Source of the DNA: Chenopodium formosanum | Taxonomy: Eukaryota > Streptophyta > Magnoliopsida > Caryophyllales > Amaranthaceae | Length of the DNA stretch: 64,000 bases | Assembly (NCBI GenBank): GCA_024500155.1 | Contig: CM044879.1 | Location: forward strand, 38,833,072-38,897,071 | Direction of reading: 5' to 3' | Shown here: one piece after another, positions 48,701 through 59,312 of the stretch | Position numbering within the stretch: the stretch's first letter is position 1 | How the letters are laid out: each line of letters begins with the position of its first letter | Notes under the pieces: model-generated | Told to the model about the DNA's origin: nothing | Database searches by the model: none | What the model saw: the letters and a program-made list of their open reading frames with translations, nothing else | Made by a program: the position numbers and the translations under genes

Positions 48701-50391
48701 GGTGTCAACATGCTGTTCCCAAGTTTCAGGGTATTAATTTTATTTCTTAAAATTCCGTTCTAAAAAATTAGATAAAAATTGTTTGCTTCATATATTATAC
48801 TACGCGTAAGTATTAATCAATATTTCACGCTGAAGTTAAGGTAGTGGAGTAGTAACATTGCTCCAAATGGAACTTATTTGAGGAATTTCTTTATTCCCAC
48901 CTGAAGTGTTCCTCTTCTTCTTACCATTAAAAAAAAATACATTATATTCAGCGTTAAAAGTAATAAGATGAAGAGAACATAGCTTCAACCCTTTAGCAAA
49001 TACGAATTATATTTCCTATTCACCCCCAAATACTTAAGTAAGCTTTCTCGGACACATAATCAATAGATTATGAAATGAACACATATAAAAAATCATGAAC
49101 ATAAATTATTTGACAATTACATTTAAGCACATAGTTTTGAACAATTTTTAGATTGAATGTTCATGAATTTTAAACTAAAGGCTTATTCATGATCAGAATG
49201 CATATCATGGTTTCGAGTGAACCCCGAGTCCATGATATATTAATTGCTTGAGGTAAAAATAACAAACGAATGATGATAGGCCCAAAATAACCATGATGAT
49301 GGGCCATAATGGGCCACTATTGGGTTTAACTGATTGGTTATTGTTCTTATCATAAAAAAGGCTAATAAATCACTGATTGGTTATTGTTCTTATCATAAAA
49401 AAGGCTAATAAATCACATAATTAGTTTTTTTTTGGTTTGTATTTCAGTCTTATTTGTTGTTAAATTTTTGTGTAGGAGCTACCATAGAAACAGTGGTGCA
49501 TGGGAGAAGGAAGCTAAATCTTGTAAAAAAGGGAGAAAGTTATGTGATGAATGCTCCAAAATTGTTGATAAGATTATTGCCAAAGCTTGGTGTTGATTGG
49601 GTTGGAAATGTGAAAATCAAATGTCAAGAAACTAGTCTTGAAGTTGAACTATCCTTCAAAAGTGGTACATTCTTAGGTTTTGGAGGCAGTAGATCAGTCA
49701 AAGGAAAGATCATCGATTCATCTACTTTCAAGACTTTATATGAAATTCATGGCCAATGGGACAGGTAATTGCGTTTTTCTCAAGTATTTAATTTGTTGTT
49801 CAAATTTACATCAATTAATTTCGTTAAAATATTGGTCTTTATAAGTATTGGTATGTACATGAATTATCCAGGATTGGCCTTTTATGAAGTTGGTAGGCCG
49901 AATCACCTAATTGTAAAATTCAGGGTTGTAAATATAACGGACACCTTAGATGGAAAAACTAAAGTCCTATATGATGCTAGAGAGGTTATTTCTGCACTTC
50001 CGGCCTTAACTCTAAGGGATCCAGAGGTATTCATATTTTCGACGAATTTCTTAATGTTGTCTTAACTCTAAACTCTATACTTCATTGTCTTCTTACATTA
50101 ATTTGTGATATTAATAATTTAGCACATAATTTTCAGGGAGTGTGGCAAAGTGAATCAGGGGTAGTATGGGGAGAAGTGAGTAAAGGAATTTTAAGCAAAG
50201 AGTGGGACAAAGCAAGAGAAGCAAAGAGAACAGTTGAAGAGAGAGAAAGAGAACTCTTAAAACAAAGGAAATCAATGGGTGAAGATTGGTTTCCAAAGCA
50301 TTTTGATTTATCTTACTCCCCTGAATTTGGTTGGGAATGCACTCCTAAAGAAAAGACCATTCCACCTGCTCCTATTATTTTCCCAATTTAA
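45727..50391 (+). CDS. ORP4: Oxysterol-binding-protein-related protein (ORP4-like), copy 1, intact
   Basis: Seven exons: 45727-45729 (ATG only), 47412-47573, 48079-48324, 48634-48730, 49476-49764, 49924-50026, 50137-50391. They total 1155 nt, giving 384 aa. This is a short, PH-less ORP consisting of the lipid-binding ORD alone. Visible landmarks are SLLNNVRPGADLTRFQLPP near the N-terminus (lid and pocket entrance), FGVAPYNPILGETHHASRG, the ORP fingerprint EQVSHHPPVSALHATDE at about 136-152 with the PI4P-binding His140-His141, then GNVKIKCQETSLE, IHGQWDR, and the basic C-terminal helix KAREAKRTVEERERE. The family exchanges sterol or other lipid for PI4P at membrane contacts. No signal peptide or FFAT motif is evident. 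It is the first of three tandem copies and the only one without a disabling change. Introns 2 and 4 carry a MITE and a tandem duplication. Confidence 0.93.
47643..47933. mobile_element. Tourist-like MITE, copy G, foldback dimer in ORP copy 1 intron 2
   Basis: Flanked by TTA at 47640-47642 and 47934-47936. The left half contains GAACTGA-type pentamers with TGTTTATGAGAGAAGGAAAT. The right half is its reverse complement (TTCAGTTC blocks with ATTTCCTTCTCCCATAAAC), so the whole element can fold into a hairpin of more than 100 bp per arm. Confidence 0.8.
49329..49414 (+). repeat. Perfect 43-bp tandem duplication in ORP copy 1 intron 4
   Basis: The 43-bp unit beginning ACTGATTGGTTATTG occupies 49329-49371 and is repeated without mismatch at 49372-49414. 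Identity implies a recent duplication; it lies about 60 bp before the exon 5 acceptor. Confidence 0.92.
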
Positions 50392-51783
50392 TTTAACCTT
50401 TTCTTTTTATTTTTTGGATAATGTTAATTATTAAATGTAGTGGTAATTTTAATTTACTCAAGTACTGTATATTTATGTTAGAGCTAGTGTATCCTAAACA
50501 ATAAAAAAATGTTAGAGCTAGTATAAGTTTAAAAGACAAGTTAAAAAAAATTAGAGTTGAAGTGGATGCATGTATCCATTATATTTATATCAAAAAATAT
50601 ATGAGGTGTTTAGGAAATTCGAGCACGTATCGTGTTATAATAAATTTCTAATTCTTTTTTTTCAGTTTTAAAATTTATCGAACGGGTTATAAGTGGATAA
50701 CGAAAAGTGAATTACGTTAAATTGCTCTTGAGTCTTGCCTCACCAATTGGATATGATTCATAATAAGCAATTGGATATGATTCATAACAAGCAAACACAC
50801 ACACAAAGCTTCAACACGACGTTTGTATAGACACTATAGAGGAATTAAACTAGTGAAAACAAACTACTTGGCCGTGTGGTCTGAGGTACATGTATGTGAA
50901 CTCTTGTGTCGTAAGATAACTATACGATTGTCTCATTTGTGTACTATATACGACCGCGTAGGTTATATTTTTAAGAATACTGTGTGTTAGCCTTTTTTCT
51001 ATGACGAATATTAGAATTATACTTGGGAAACACTTAATTAGACCACTTTCTTAAACCATTAAGTAATTAAGACTCCTTGTATTATTTTCTTTGTTCTTTC
51101 TCAATTATAGATAAGAGAAGCTCTCGAATCACCCACTTGTAGATGTAACTCTAATTGACCGAACCACGTAAATCCATGTGTTTTCTTTGTTTATTTACCC
51201 TTTTATTGCTTCCTCATTCCTATGTTCAATTGATGTATTCCACGTTAATCAAATACAACATCACTAGCCTATTTCTTAAACCCAAGTTTACTAAATAAAT
51301 CTCAATTTCTCTTTGGTAACAATTAAAATTTCTTTGTTGCAATGGATTTGAATCCTGATCTGTCCCAATAACATCCCACTTTAGAAGGATTAAGTAGAAG
51401 ATCAAGGCATTGATAAATACTATGATGTACGAAGTTTTTAGTGACAGTGAGAATAAATCGATTATGAGCTTCAACCAAAAATCTTTAGATAGAGGGGTAG
51501 TTCGCATAGTATATATATTTGTTCCTCCATGATTGGTCTCCTCCTAACCATGACAAACTTCTGAACATGAATTGAATGAAGGAAATGGGCAATGTATGTG
51601 TCATGTGTGGACGGATCACATTAGTTTCTTGTATGATTGATGGAGTTATTGCTAGTACAACCATGAACTACTACTTATTTCTCAAAACCATTAAGGCAGC
51701 ATAAACATTCAACCCCATTAAGGTAGCTAGTTTACAAGTTTTGTACTTCTTTCTATCTCACCTCATCTTATCGACCGATCGTA
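50392..51783. other. Spacer between ORP copies 1 and 2
   Basis: No gene is seen. It contains the 3' UTR of copy 1 and a 23-bp direct duplication (ATTGGATATGATTCATAA) near 50747-50790. It also holds segments shared with the spacer after copy 2 (about 51340-51400 and 51535-51640) and the promoter-like segment shared with copy 3 (about 51655-51783). Confidence 0.5.
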
Positions 51784-53678
51784 ATGGTACGTAACTCTTT
51801 CACTCTCTATTTATGCGGTTTTTTTTTTTTTTTTTTTTATTTTATTTTATTTTTTTTTTTTTTTTAAAGAAGCCGAAATACGAGCTAGTGCAATGATTTA
51901 GGGACAAAGTGTACATGAGTACATACGATCCGAGAAGACTATATATTTAGAGCTTTGATGCTTTGTACACTATTGTGTGTTCAAACCTTCTAAATTCAAG
52001 GGGTTTGGCAATATATTTATTTCTTAGCTTAAATTTTCTTTCACTTTTACATATGTTGTTTCTCTTCTTTTGTGCATAATTAAAGCTTAATATCCTCTTT
52101 ATTTCCTACTATGATTTGTATAAAAAGATTACAATTGGTATTTGATTGATGATATTTGTAGGTTTGATGGAAATCCATAATTATCTTAAAATATCTTAAA
52201 ATATCTTCCAATATTAAATGTTTTGGTTCTTGGCACACTAGCAAGTAGCCAAGTATAGGTTTTCACTTTATGTTCAGAAAAAAAAATTAACTTAGTTTTA
52301 AAATTAATATGATTACCCAAGTTCAATTTTACTACGGAATACTAAAATAAGTTGTAACAACGTCTAATACAAATACAGATAAATGAATATGGATCTTGCT
52401 AACGAGCGTCGCGGGGCGTTAGATAAGGAATAATTATATTAGCTGAAAGAGTATCAAGTTAGGAATGCATGACAAAATCACGCGTCGTTCGATGTAATTA
52501 ATGTTAGTTTTACTCTATTATTTCCACTTTTAATTCTCTTGTTTAATGCCTGGGGGGTGCTCATTAACTGAATTGGATGCTCCCAATCTCCCATGCATAA
52601 TACTATCGTCATCGGCTACACTTATTAATTACGACCACGTTGCACAGACATTCAATTGATTGACCATGTAAATTAGCTATCAACATTCAATGTTCAACTA
52701 GATATGCTTTACAAGGTAGCTTCAATTGGCAATTGCGCATTTTACATCTCCACTTATGGTCAAACAACTTTACCTCACTATGCAACGTTTCATTTATTTG
52801 GTTACTTTCACCAAACATAAATTTTAACTTAATATGTGCTCTAGTAACCTGATTTACATTTATCTGAATTTCTTAGGACTTACATTATAAGAATTTCATG
52901 TTAACTTAAAGCGTGTTCTATTCATCAAATTTTCACTTAATAGGCCTTGTATATGGAATAATTTTCAATATATAGTTGCTCATGATATGTATGTATATAT
53001 AGGTTCATGATTTGAAGATTGAGAACAATAAGGATGTCATATTAACATCTCCGCTCTCTTTAGAAGGGATTTCATCGGACATTAATTACAAGGCTCCTAA
53101 TATTCTTCAATTGATATTCAGTCTCTTCAAGAATATTAGACCTGGGGCTGATCTTACTCGTTTCAATGTAAGGTTTTATTTACTTTCATTAAATAATTCA
53201 TCACTTGAATAAGTAATTAGGAAAATTCATTGTGTAAATTTTCAGCTACCTCCCTTGTTTAATTTTCCAAAATCACAACTACAATGCTATGGAGAATTAG
53301 TCATTGTGTAAATTTCCCTTGTTTAATTTTCAGCTACCTCCCTTGTGTAAATTTCCCTTGTTTAATTTCTCATCATGCATCTAGAGGCACCCTCAACGTC
53401 CTAGTTGAACAAGTACGTACGTACGTGATTTACTAATTTAATTTAATCTTTTGCATTCCGTATATATATGACTATATGTTATACCATATTTTGTTGCCCC
53501 TTGTTTGTAGGTTTCTCATCACCCGCCAGTAACAGCATTGCATGGAACTGACGAGGCCAACAATATTGAACTCATTTGGTGCCAACATGCTGTTCCTAAG
53601 TTCTATGGTATTCTAATTGCTCCTTTAATATGCTAATGTACATTTTATTTTCCTAATTAATCACTCAACTATTAGAGT

Positions 53679-53815
53679 CATGGCCGTTTCTGAGGTTTTG
53701 GGGGCCCAAGGGCGAAAAAATAAATTGGCCTACTTTATGTAATTTTTTTTTTTAATATTGGAGAATTTTTTTTTTTTTTCATTATTACTTTGATTTGAAC
53801 AAATAATCTTTCTTC

Positions 53816-53846
<31 letters not shown>

Positions 53847-54531
53847 ATAAATAATCTAGTTTTGACTACTGTTTAAAAAAAAAACCCTTATAATAATTAA
53901 ACTATATACAATGCCAACAATGGTAAAATATAATGTACTTCTACAACTATATGTTATGATAAGGACATAACGTTATGATCGATTCTCTCTTGCGAATGAA
54001 ATTGATCTTGTTCATAATCTATAACCATTATATTTTATTTTATTTTTTGACATATTTTATTATAATAGCAAAGATAATAGAAACAAGAATTTAAGCTGTA
54101 ATTATAATTTTACAAAAATAGTTAAATGAAAAATAACAAGAATTTAGGCTACAATTATAAATAAACAAAGAAATAAAAAGTTCCTTAAAAAAAAAAGAAA
54201 GATGGTTACATAAAGTGGTTTATATATAGTTTTTAAAAAGTGGTTTATATATAGTTGTATACATCAATATATAGTATTTTAAGGAAGGAAAAAAAAAAAA
54301 AAAAAAAAAAGAGCAAAATGTGGCTAATGGTAATCGACCTGCAGATCAAGAAACAAACTTTTACCTTTAATATTTACCCTAACCACCAAGCTGCACAAAC
54401 AAACATGATGACAAATGTATCTCTAAATGTATATCAATAATTTTACTGAACTTAAAAGCTGAAAAATGGGCCCTCCCCATCCGTGGGCCTTGGGCGGTTG
54501 CCCCGGCTGCCCTGGGTCAGATACGGGCCTG
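53679..54531. mobile_element. hAT-like non-autonomous element in ORP copy 2 intron 4
   Basis: Flanked by perfect 8-bp direct duplications ATTAGAGT at 53671-53678 and 54532-54539. The left end CATGGCCGTTTCTGAGG pairs with the reverse complement of the right end (CAGGCCCGTATCTGACC) at about 13 of 17 positions. It is 853 bp, with no transposase frame. The edges are GC-rich (GGGGGCCCAAGGGCG; GGGCCTTGGGCGGTTGCC) and the middle is A/T-rich with several homopolymers. The length, duplication and ends fit a non-autonomous hAT element. Confidence 0.85.
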
Positions 54532-54667
54532 ATTAGAGTATATATGTTGTATGATTAATTATAGATTGTTTATTTGAACTAATTAACACAAAACTATTAG
54601 AGCACATGCGTGCTCACCTTTTTAATTGGTAGCGATTTTAGTATGCAAAAATTGACGCTAGTAATTA

Positions 54668-54886
54668 GGGTCTTTTCTCTTCAGCTTAATTTCAGTTCTA
54701 TTCAGTTCACTTCAGCTGTAATCAGTTCAATTCAGTTCAGTTCAGCTCTTAATTTCCTTCTGTCATAAACAATTCATTTAAGCTCTATTCAGTTCAGTTC
54801 AGCTCTTAATTTCTTTCTCTCATAAACAATTCATTTCAGCTCTATTCAGTCCAGTTCAACTCAGTTTAGTAAATCAGAACATGCCC
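54668..54886 (-). mobile_element. Tourist-like MITE, copy H, in ORP copy 2 intron 4
   Basis: TTA duplications at 54665-54667 and 54887-54889. The ends are GGGTCTTTTCTC and AACATGCCC. A unit with TTCAGCTCTTAATTTC and CATAAACAATTCATTT occurs twice inside, as in the expanded copy F. Confidence 0.78.
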
Positions 54887-56301
54887 TTAGTCAAACTAGC
54901 TAATACAACTAACCAAGTCAACTAACTAGGTCGGTTTTGGACTAATTTATTTTCTTCATTGTAATTTTTTTTTTAATTTTTTTTTATAAAGAAAACCTCT
55001 TCTTTGTTATTAGTTGTTCTCTAATAACTATTTAATCTCTTTAATATAGGAACTGTGATAGAAGGAGTGACCCATGGAAAGAGGAGGCTAAATCTATTAG
55101 AAAAGGGAGAAAGTTATGTGATGAACTCTCCATCACTACAATTTAGATTATTACCAAAACCAGGTGCTTCTTGGGTAGGAAATATTAAGATTAAATGCCA
55201 AGAAACAAGTCTTGAAGCTGAATTATACTTCAAAAGTGCTTCCTTTATGGGAATAGGAGGAGGCAATGGGGCTATCAAAGGCAAAATCTTTGATTCGTCC
55301 AAGAAATTATTCAAAATTCATGGCCAATGGGACAGGTACCCGTAATTAATTTGTTAAAAAATTTACCTTATGTAAGCTATTATCGACATTAGACTTCATA
55401 TTTAATCTACTAGCATGAGTAATTCAGTATGTGATTTTCAATTTTGAACGGAGGCAATTTTATAGTTAATTTTTTTTTTTTTTGAGGAAATAGTTTAAAT
55501 TTATTATTATCGTTGATATTTTCATAATATTAAATCATTAGCATAATTTAAATACGCCAATAATTTTAAATCTATTGCTTTAGGAGTGTTTATATAAAGG
55601 ATCTTACGGATGGAACAACCAAAGTCCTATACAATCCAAAAGAGGTTGTTTCTGCCCTTCCCACCCCAATTCTAAGGGACCCTAATAAGGTACGTATACC
55701 ACATTTGTTGCATTCTTAGTTACCTCCTACTTTCTCTTGAGATTAATTGGGTAGGCAAATTTGTAGTACGTCATGCCTTTTTTTTTCCCCTGCATCTATT
55801 TAGTACTCGTATAAAGTAAAGAGAACACGACCTAAGTTGGTGGAAGTCATGTGTAAGGAACACTGCTAAATATAACACCTAGTAACAATCGATAATCCTA
55901 ATAATCATGATAAAAAAAAACACATTGCTGTTGAAAATTTGATATTGTGAATACTGCTTTCAAATATTTTACCAACTGAACTAGTTTTGTTGTAATGACG
56001 TGATTATTCTAATGATTATTCATTCATTTATAAATTATAATTAAAGGGGGTGTGGCAAAGTGAATCGGCAACAGTATGGGCAGAAGTGAGTAAAGGTAAT
56101 CTAAGCAAAGAGTGGGATAAAGCAAGAGAGGCAAAGAGAACAGTTGAAGAAAAGGAAAGAGAACTCATGAAGCAAAGAAAATCAATGGGAGAAGATTGGA
56201 TTCCCAAACACTTTGATTTGTCTTACACCACACATTCTGGTTGGGATTGCTCCCCTAAGGAAAAGATAGTTCCACCAGCTCCAATCATCTTCCCTATTTA
56301 A

Positions 56302-59300
56302 ATTTCTACATTCTATTTCATCTGGTTCGAAATTAATAGTCACATTATACTTTTTAAAATTACTATAGCAAAGTAACACCGTGACAATTAACTATTTAAG
56401 GATTATATGCATCATGTAGACAAATTATCAATCAAATTTGTAATATTATTGCTTGATTGTATCAAAGGCGGCATAGATAGGAGTGTAAGTTTTTATTTGA
56501 AAGTTCATTCTTGCTCATCTGCAACTTGATTTATACTATATAGTGTAAGATTTTACCAAATCAGATCATCTTTCCAAATTCCTTCATTTTATTTCATTAG
56601 GTTCGAACTAATAGTTACATATATACTTAGCTTACATTACTAGTTTAGATTATTACAAAATAAAGGTGACATCGTGAGAATTAATTAATTAATTAATTAA
56701 TTGAGAACAAAGGGTTATATATATGTATCATGTTGACATACAAATTCATAATAAATTAGTTAGATTTAATTGATGCAATGCATCTGAATTCTGATCCCAG
56801 CATCACACTATAGAAGGATTCACTGGAAGAGGTATAGCCGTATAGTAGATGCTACTAAGATAAATATAGCATGCTTTTGTAGGGTACGACAAATTGTATA
56901 ACCATTAATGAAGATAATAAATTACAAAGGGTAAGTTTTCACTTTAGATATACCAGTAATAACTTCAAATATCACAGAAGAAAGTCAAGAAACTAATGTG
57001 ATCCACACATTGGCCATTTTACTTATTGCATTCAAATCAACTTCACAAGTTTGTACCGGTTAGGAGGAGACGAATCAATGAGGATTTTTGTCATTTATAT
57101 AATCAAGTACTTGTACAAAATACTACCTCTGTCTTTAAAATTTGTAATCGAGCTATGATTATCGTCTCACGAAAACCTAACGTCAAAAAAAAAAGATGGA
57201 GAGAATATTAAATTTATAGAATCTGGAACCATAAAAATCTAACATGATAACTAAACTGAACATACAGAATTCATTTGGGTCGGTAATGTAATAATGAAAT
57301 AGAAAAGAGTATTGATGAGTAAAATGGGTGATACCGTAGTAGGAAAGGGATTTCGAAGTATTACTTTACACGTAGTACTAGTGAGATGATGATTGATGAG
57401 CAACACTATTCCCATCCCCTTCGCCCTTAACGATAATAACCTCATTTTTAATATATGCTTAATTAAACAATTTGAATGTAAATGATTTCGAAGATAATTA
57501 AGACTAGAAGCTGTTGTAGTTGTCAAGTGATAGAACCATGCAATGCTTGTCGGTCTACCGTCTACGTACCTCAAGGACGGAAAATAGATTTAATATTATA
57601 CAATACACGTTACTTGTTAGCTACCATTTAAACCACCTAAATATGTGAATGCTCATTGCATGTGCATGTAAAAGCAAACAGACTTATCTTTATCAAATGA
57701 AAAGATGGTCTCATGATAATATTGAAGGATTAATAAGTAAAAAGGTGTCTCTCTAGTCTCTACCGCTCTACCTGTAAAATAATTAACCGTACCTTCAATC
57801 TATAGTCATAGGGCTTGTTACGTGGAAAATAAAAACCAATATTTAATTTGATTTTTATATTTGTCATTGTCAACATCCAAATTTGGCTTTATTATTACAT
57901 ATTTATAGCTTTGTAAGTGATTTTTTTTTTTTAAACAATTTAATATTGATAGTTTGAAAGTTCATATTAAATTTGACTTATCTTAACTAAAATTAGGATA
58001 AATTTTGATAAGTTAAGATAAAATTAAATTTTCATAAATTTATAAAATAAGTTGTAAAAAGTGGTAATCATTTTTAATAAGTTTTAGATAAAATTAGTTC
58101 GTTCACGTACAAAGTAAAATAATTAAAATTAACTTGAAAAGTTAAGCCAAATTAAAATCACTATGCTTCGTTTTCCTTACGCTTAAATTTCAAAATATGT
58201 GTGTTAAAATAATTGAGGGCATTATATTAACACAAAATGAGATAGTACACTACTACATTATACTATATGCATGAAATATATAAGTATTGCAATTAAAATT
58301 TAGCGCCATAGTACATCAATAGGAAGTTATCCAGGATCTCTACAATCAATAATCCCATCTAATTTTGTACTACCTCTTTACTTAGCAATTTTGTCAAAAA
58401 AAAAAAAAAAAAAAAAATGTTAGTTACTTGTCAATTGTACGTCCTATTGTTCTTTTCTTAATCGAAATATCTACGACGGTCCCAAAATCATTATTATTCA
58501 GATGTGACACCAAAAATAATCATATCGTGTGTGGATTAGAAAATTTTGTCTAAAAATAGGAATGTAACAAAAATATAATTTCCTTGCAGAATGAAGATCC
58601 ACTTAATACGTGTACTTAATTTTATATGAGTATTTATTTTGATTCTTGATGGTTCATATTGAGAATTGAGATAGACGTAAATAAAAGTGTAACAATAATT
58701 AAAATTAGGCAAAAGTATATGTAGCCTAGGCGAAAGAATATACTTCAAATCAAAACATTTTGCTTCAATTAATAGAGAACTCAATTGAGTTGGATCGACT
58801 TAAAGAGCAGGTTTATCAAATACTTCTTATGTTTTTTAATTCTTAAAACACTTCTCTTTTTACGCTATTATTGTATTATTTCAATTGTGAATATCTTTAA
58901 TTACCAAAGTGTAAATTATAAAAAAAAAAAATTGATTTTATAGAAGTATATATCGAAACAAATCTAACTAGATCTCACGTGATTATATTTTTCCTTCCTT
59001 ATAAATCACCAAAGCTAGTTAAAGTGAAATACAAAGTATGTTAATAGTGTAAAAGTCAAACCGTTGAAATAAGTAAAAAGTACTTCATATTTAACAACCA
59101 CTATAAATTCTACATAGTTGAAGTACAACCATGAACTACCTCGCATTCTTAAACCAAAAAGGCAGCAGAAACATTTAAACCTTAGCTTGCTTATTTGCTG
59201 AGGAGTATTTACATGCATTGTCTTCTCAATCAACATTCAACACTTATCAATTTTTCACCCTAACATATCCACCTTTTTTCTTCTCTCTTCTTCATCAATT

Positions 59301-59312
59301 CATCAGATTATA
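56302..59312. other. Spacer between ORP copies 2 and 3
   Basis: No gene is seen. It holds the 3' UTR of copy 2, an AATT run (about 56684-56705), and segments shared with the copy 1/copy 2 spacer (56772-56835 direct; 56985-57075 inverted). A small Stowaway-like stretch lies at about 57121-57209, and the promoter-like segment shared with copy 2 lies at about 59125-59312. Confidence 0.5.

Larger units (their letters stand above)
51784..56301 (+). pseudogene. ORP4-like copy 2, exon 3 scrambled, probable pseudogene
   Basis: Exons match copy 1: 51784-51786 (ATG only), 53003-53167, 53246-53412 (damaged), 53511-53607, 55050-55335, 55584-55689, 56047-56301. Exon 3 should be 246 nt. Here only the first 56 and last 42 nt are kept, about 148 nt (49 codons, including the NPILGE region) are missing, and about 69 nt of filler copied from nearby sequence sits in their place. 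The frame meets TAA at 53309-53311, so normal splicing gives about 77 residues. All other exons are open, with VSHHPPVTALHGTDE, NIKIKCQETSLE, GQWDR and KAREAKRTVEEKERE preserved. Skipping exon 3 would keep frame (302 aa) but without part of the lipid-binding core. Intron 4 holds a hAT-like element and MITE copy H. Confidence 0.88.

Noticed and set aside
57121..57209. Small Stowaway-type MITE
   Set aside because: CTACCTCTGTCTTT and AAAAAGATGGAGAG look like degraded inverted ends, but no TA duplication or second copy could be confirmed here.
58536..58784. 82-codon minus-strand frame in the ORP spacer
   Set aside because: The translation is rich in Ile, Tyr, Asn and Lys as expected from AT-rich DNA, and there is no splice or family support.
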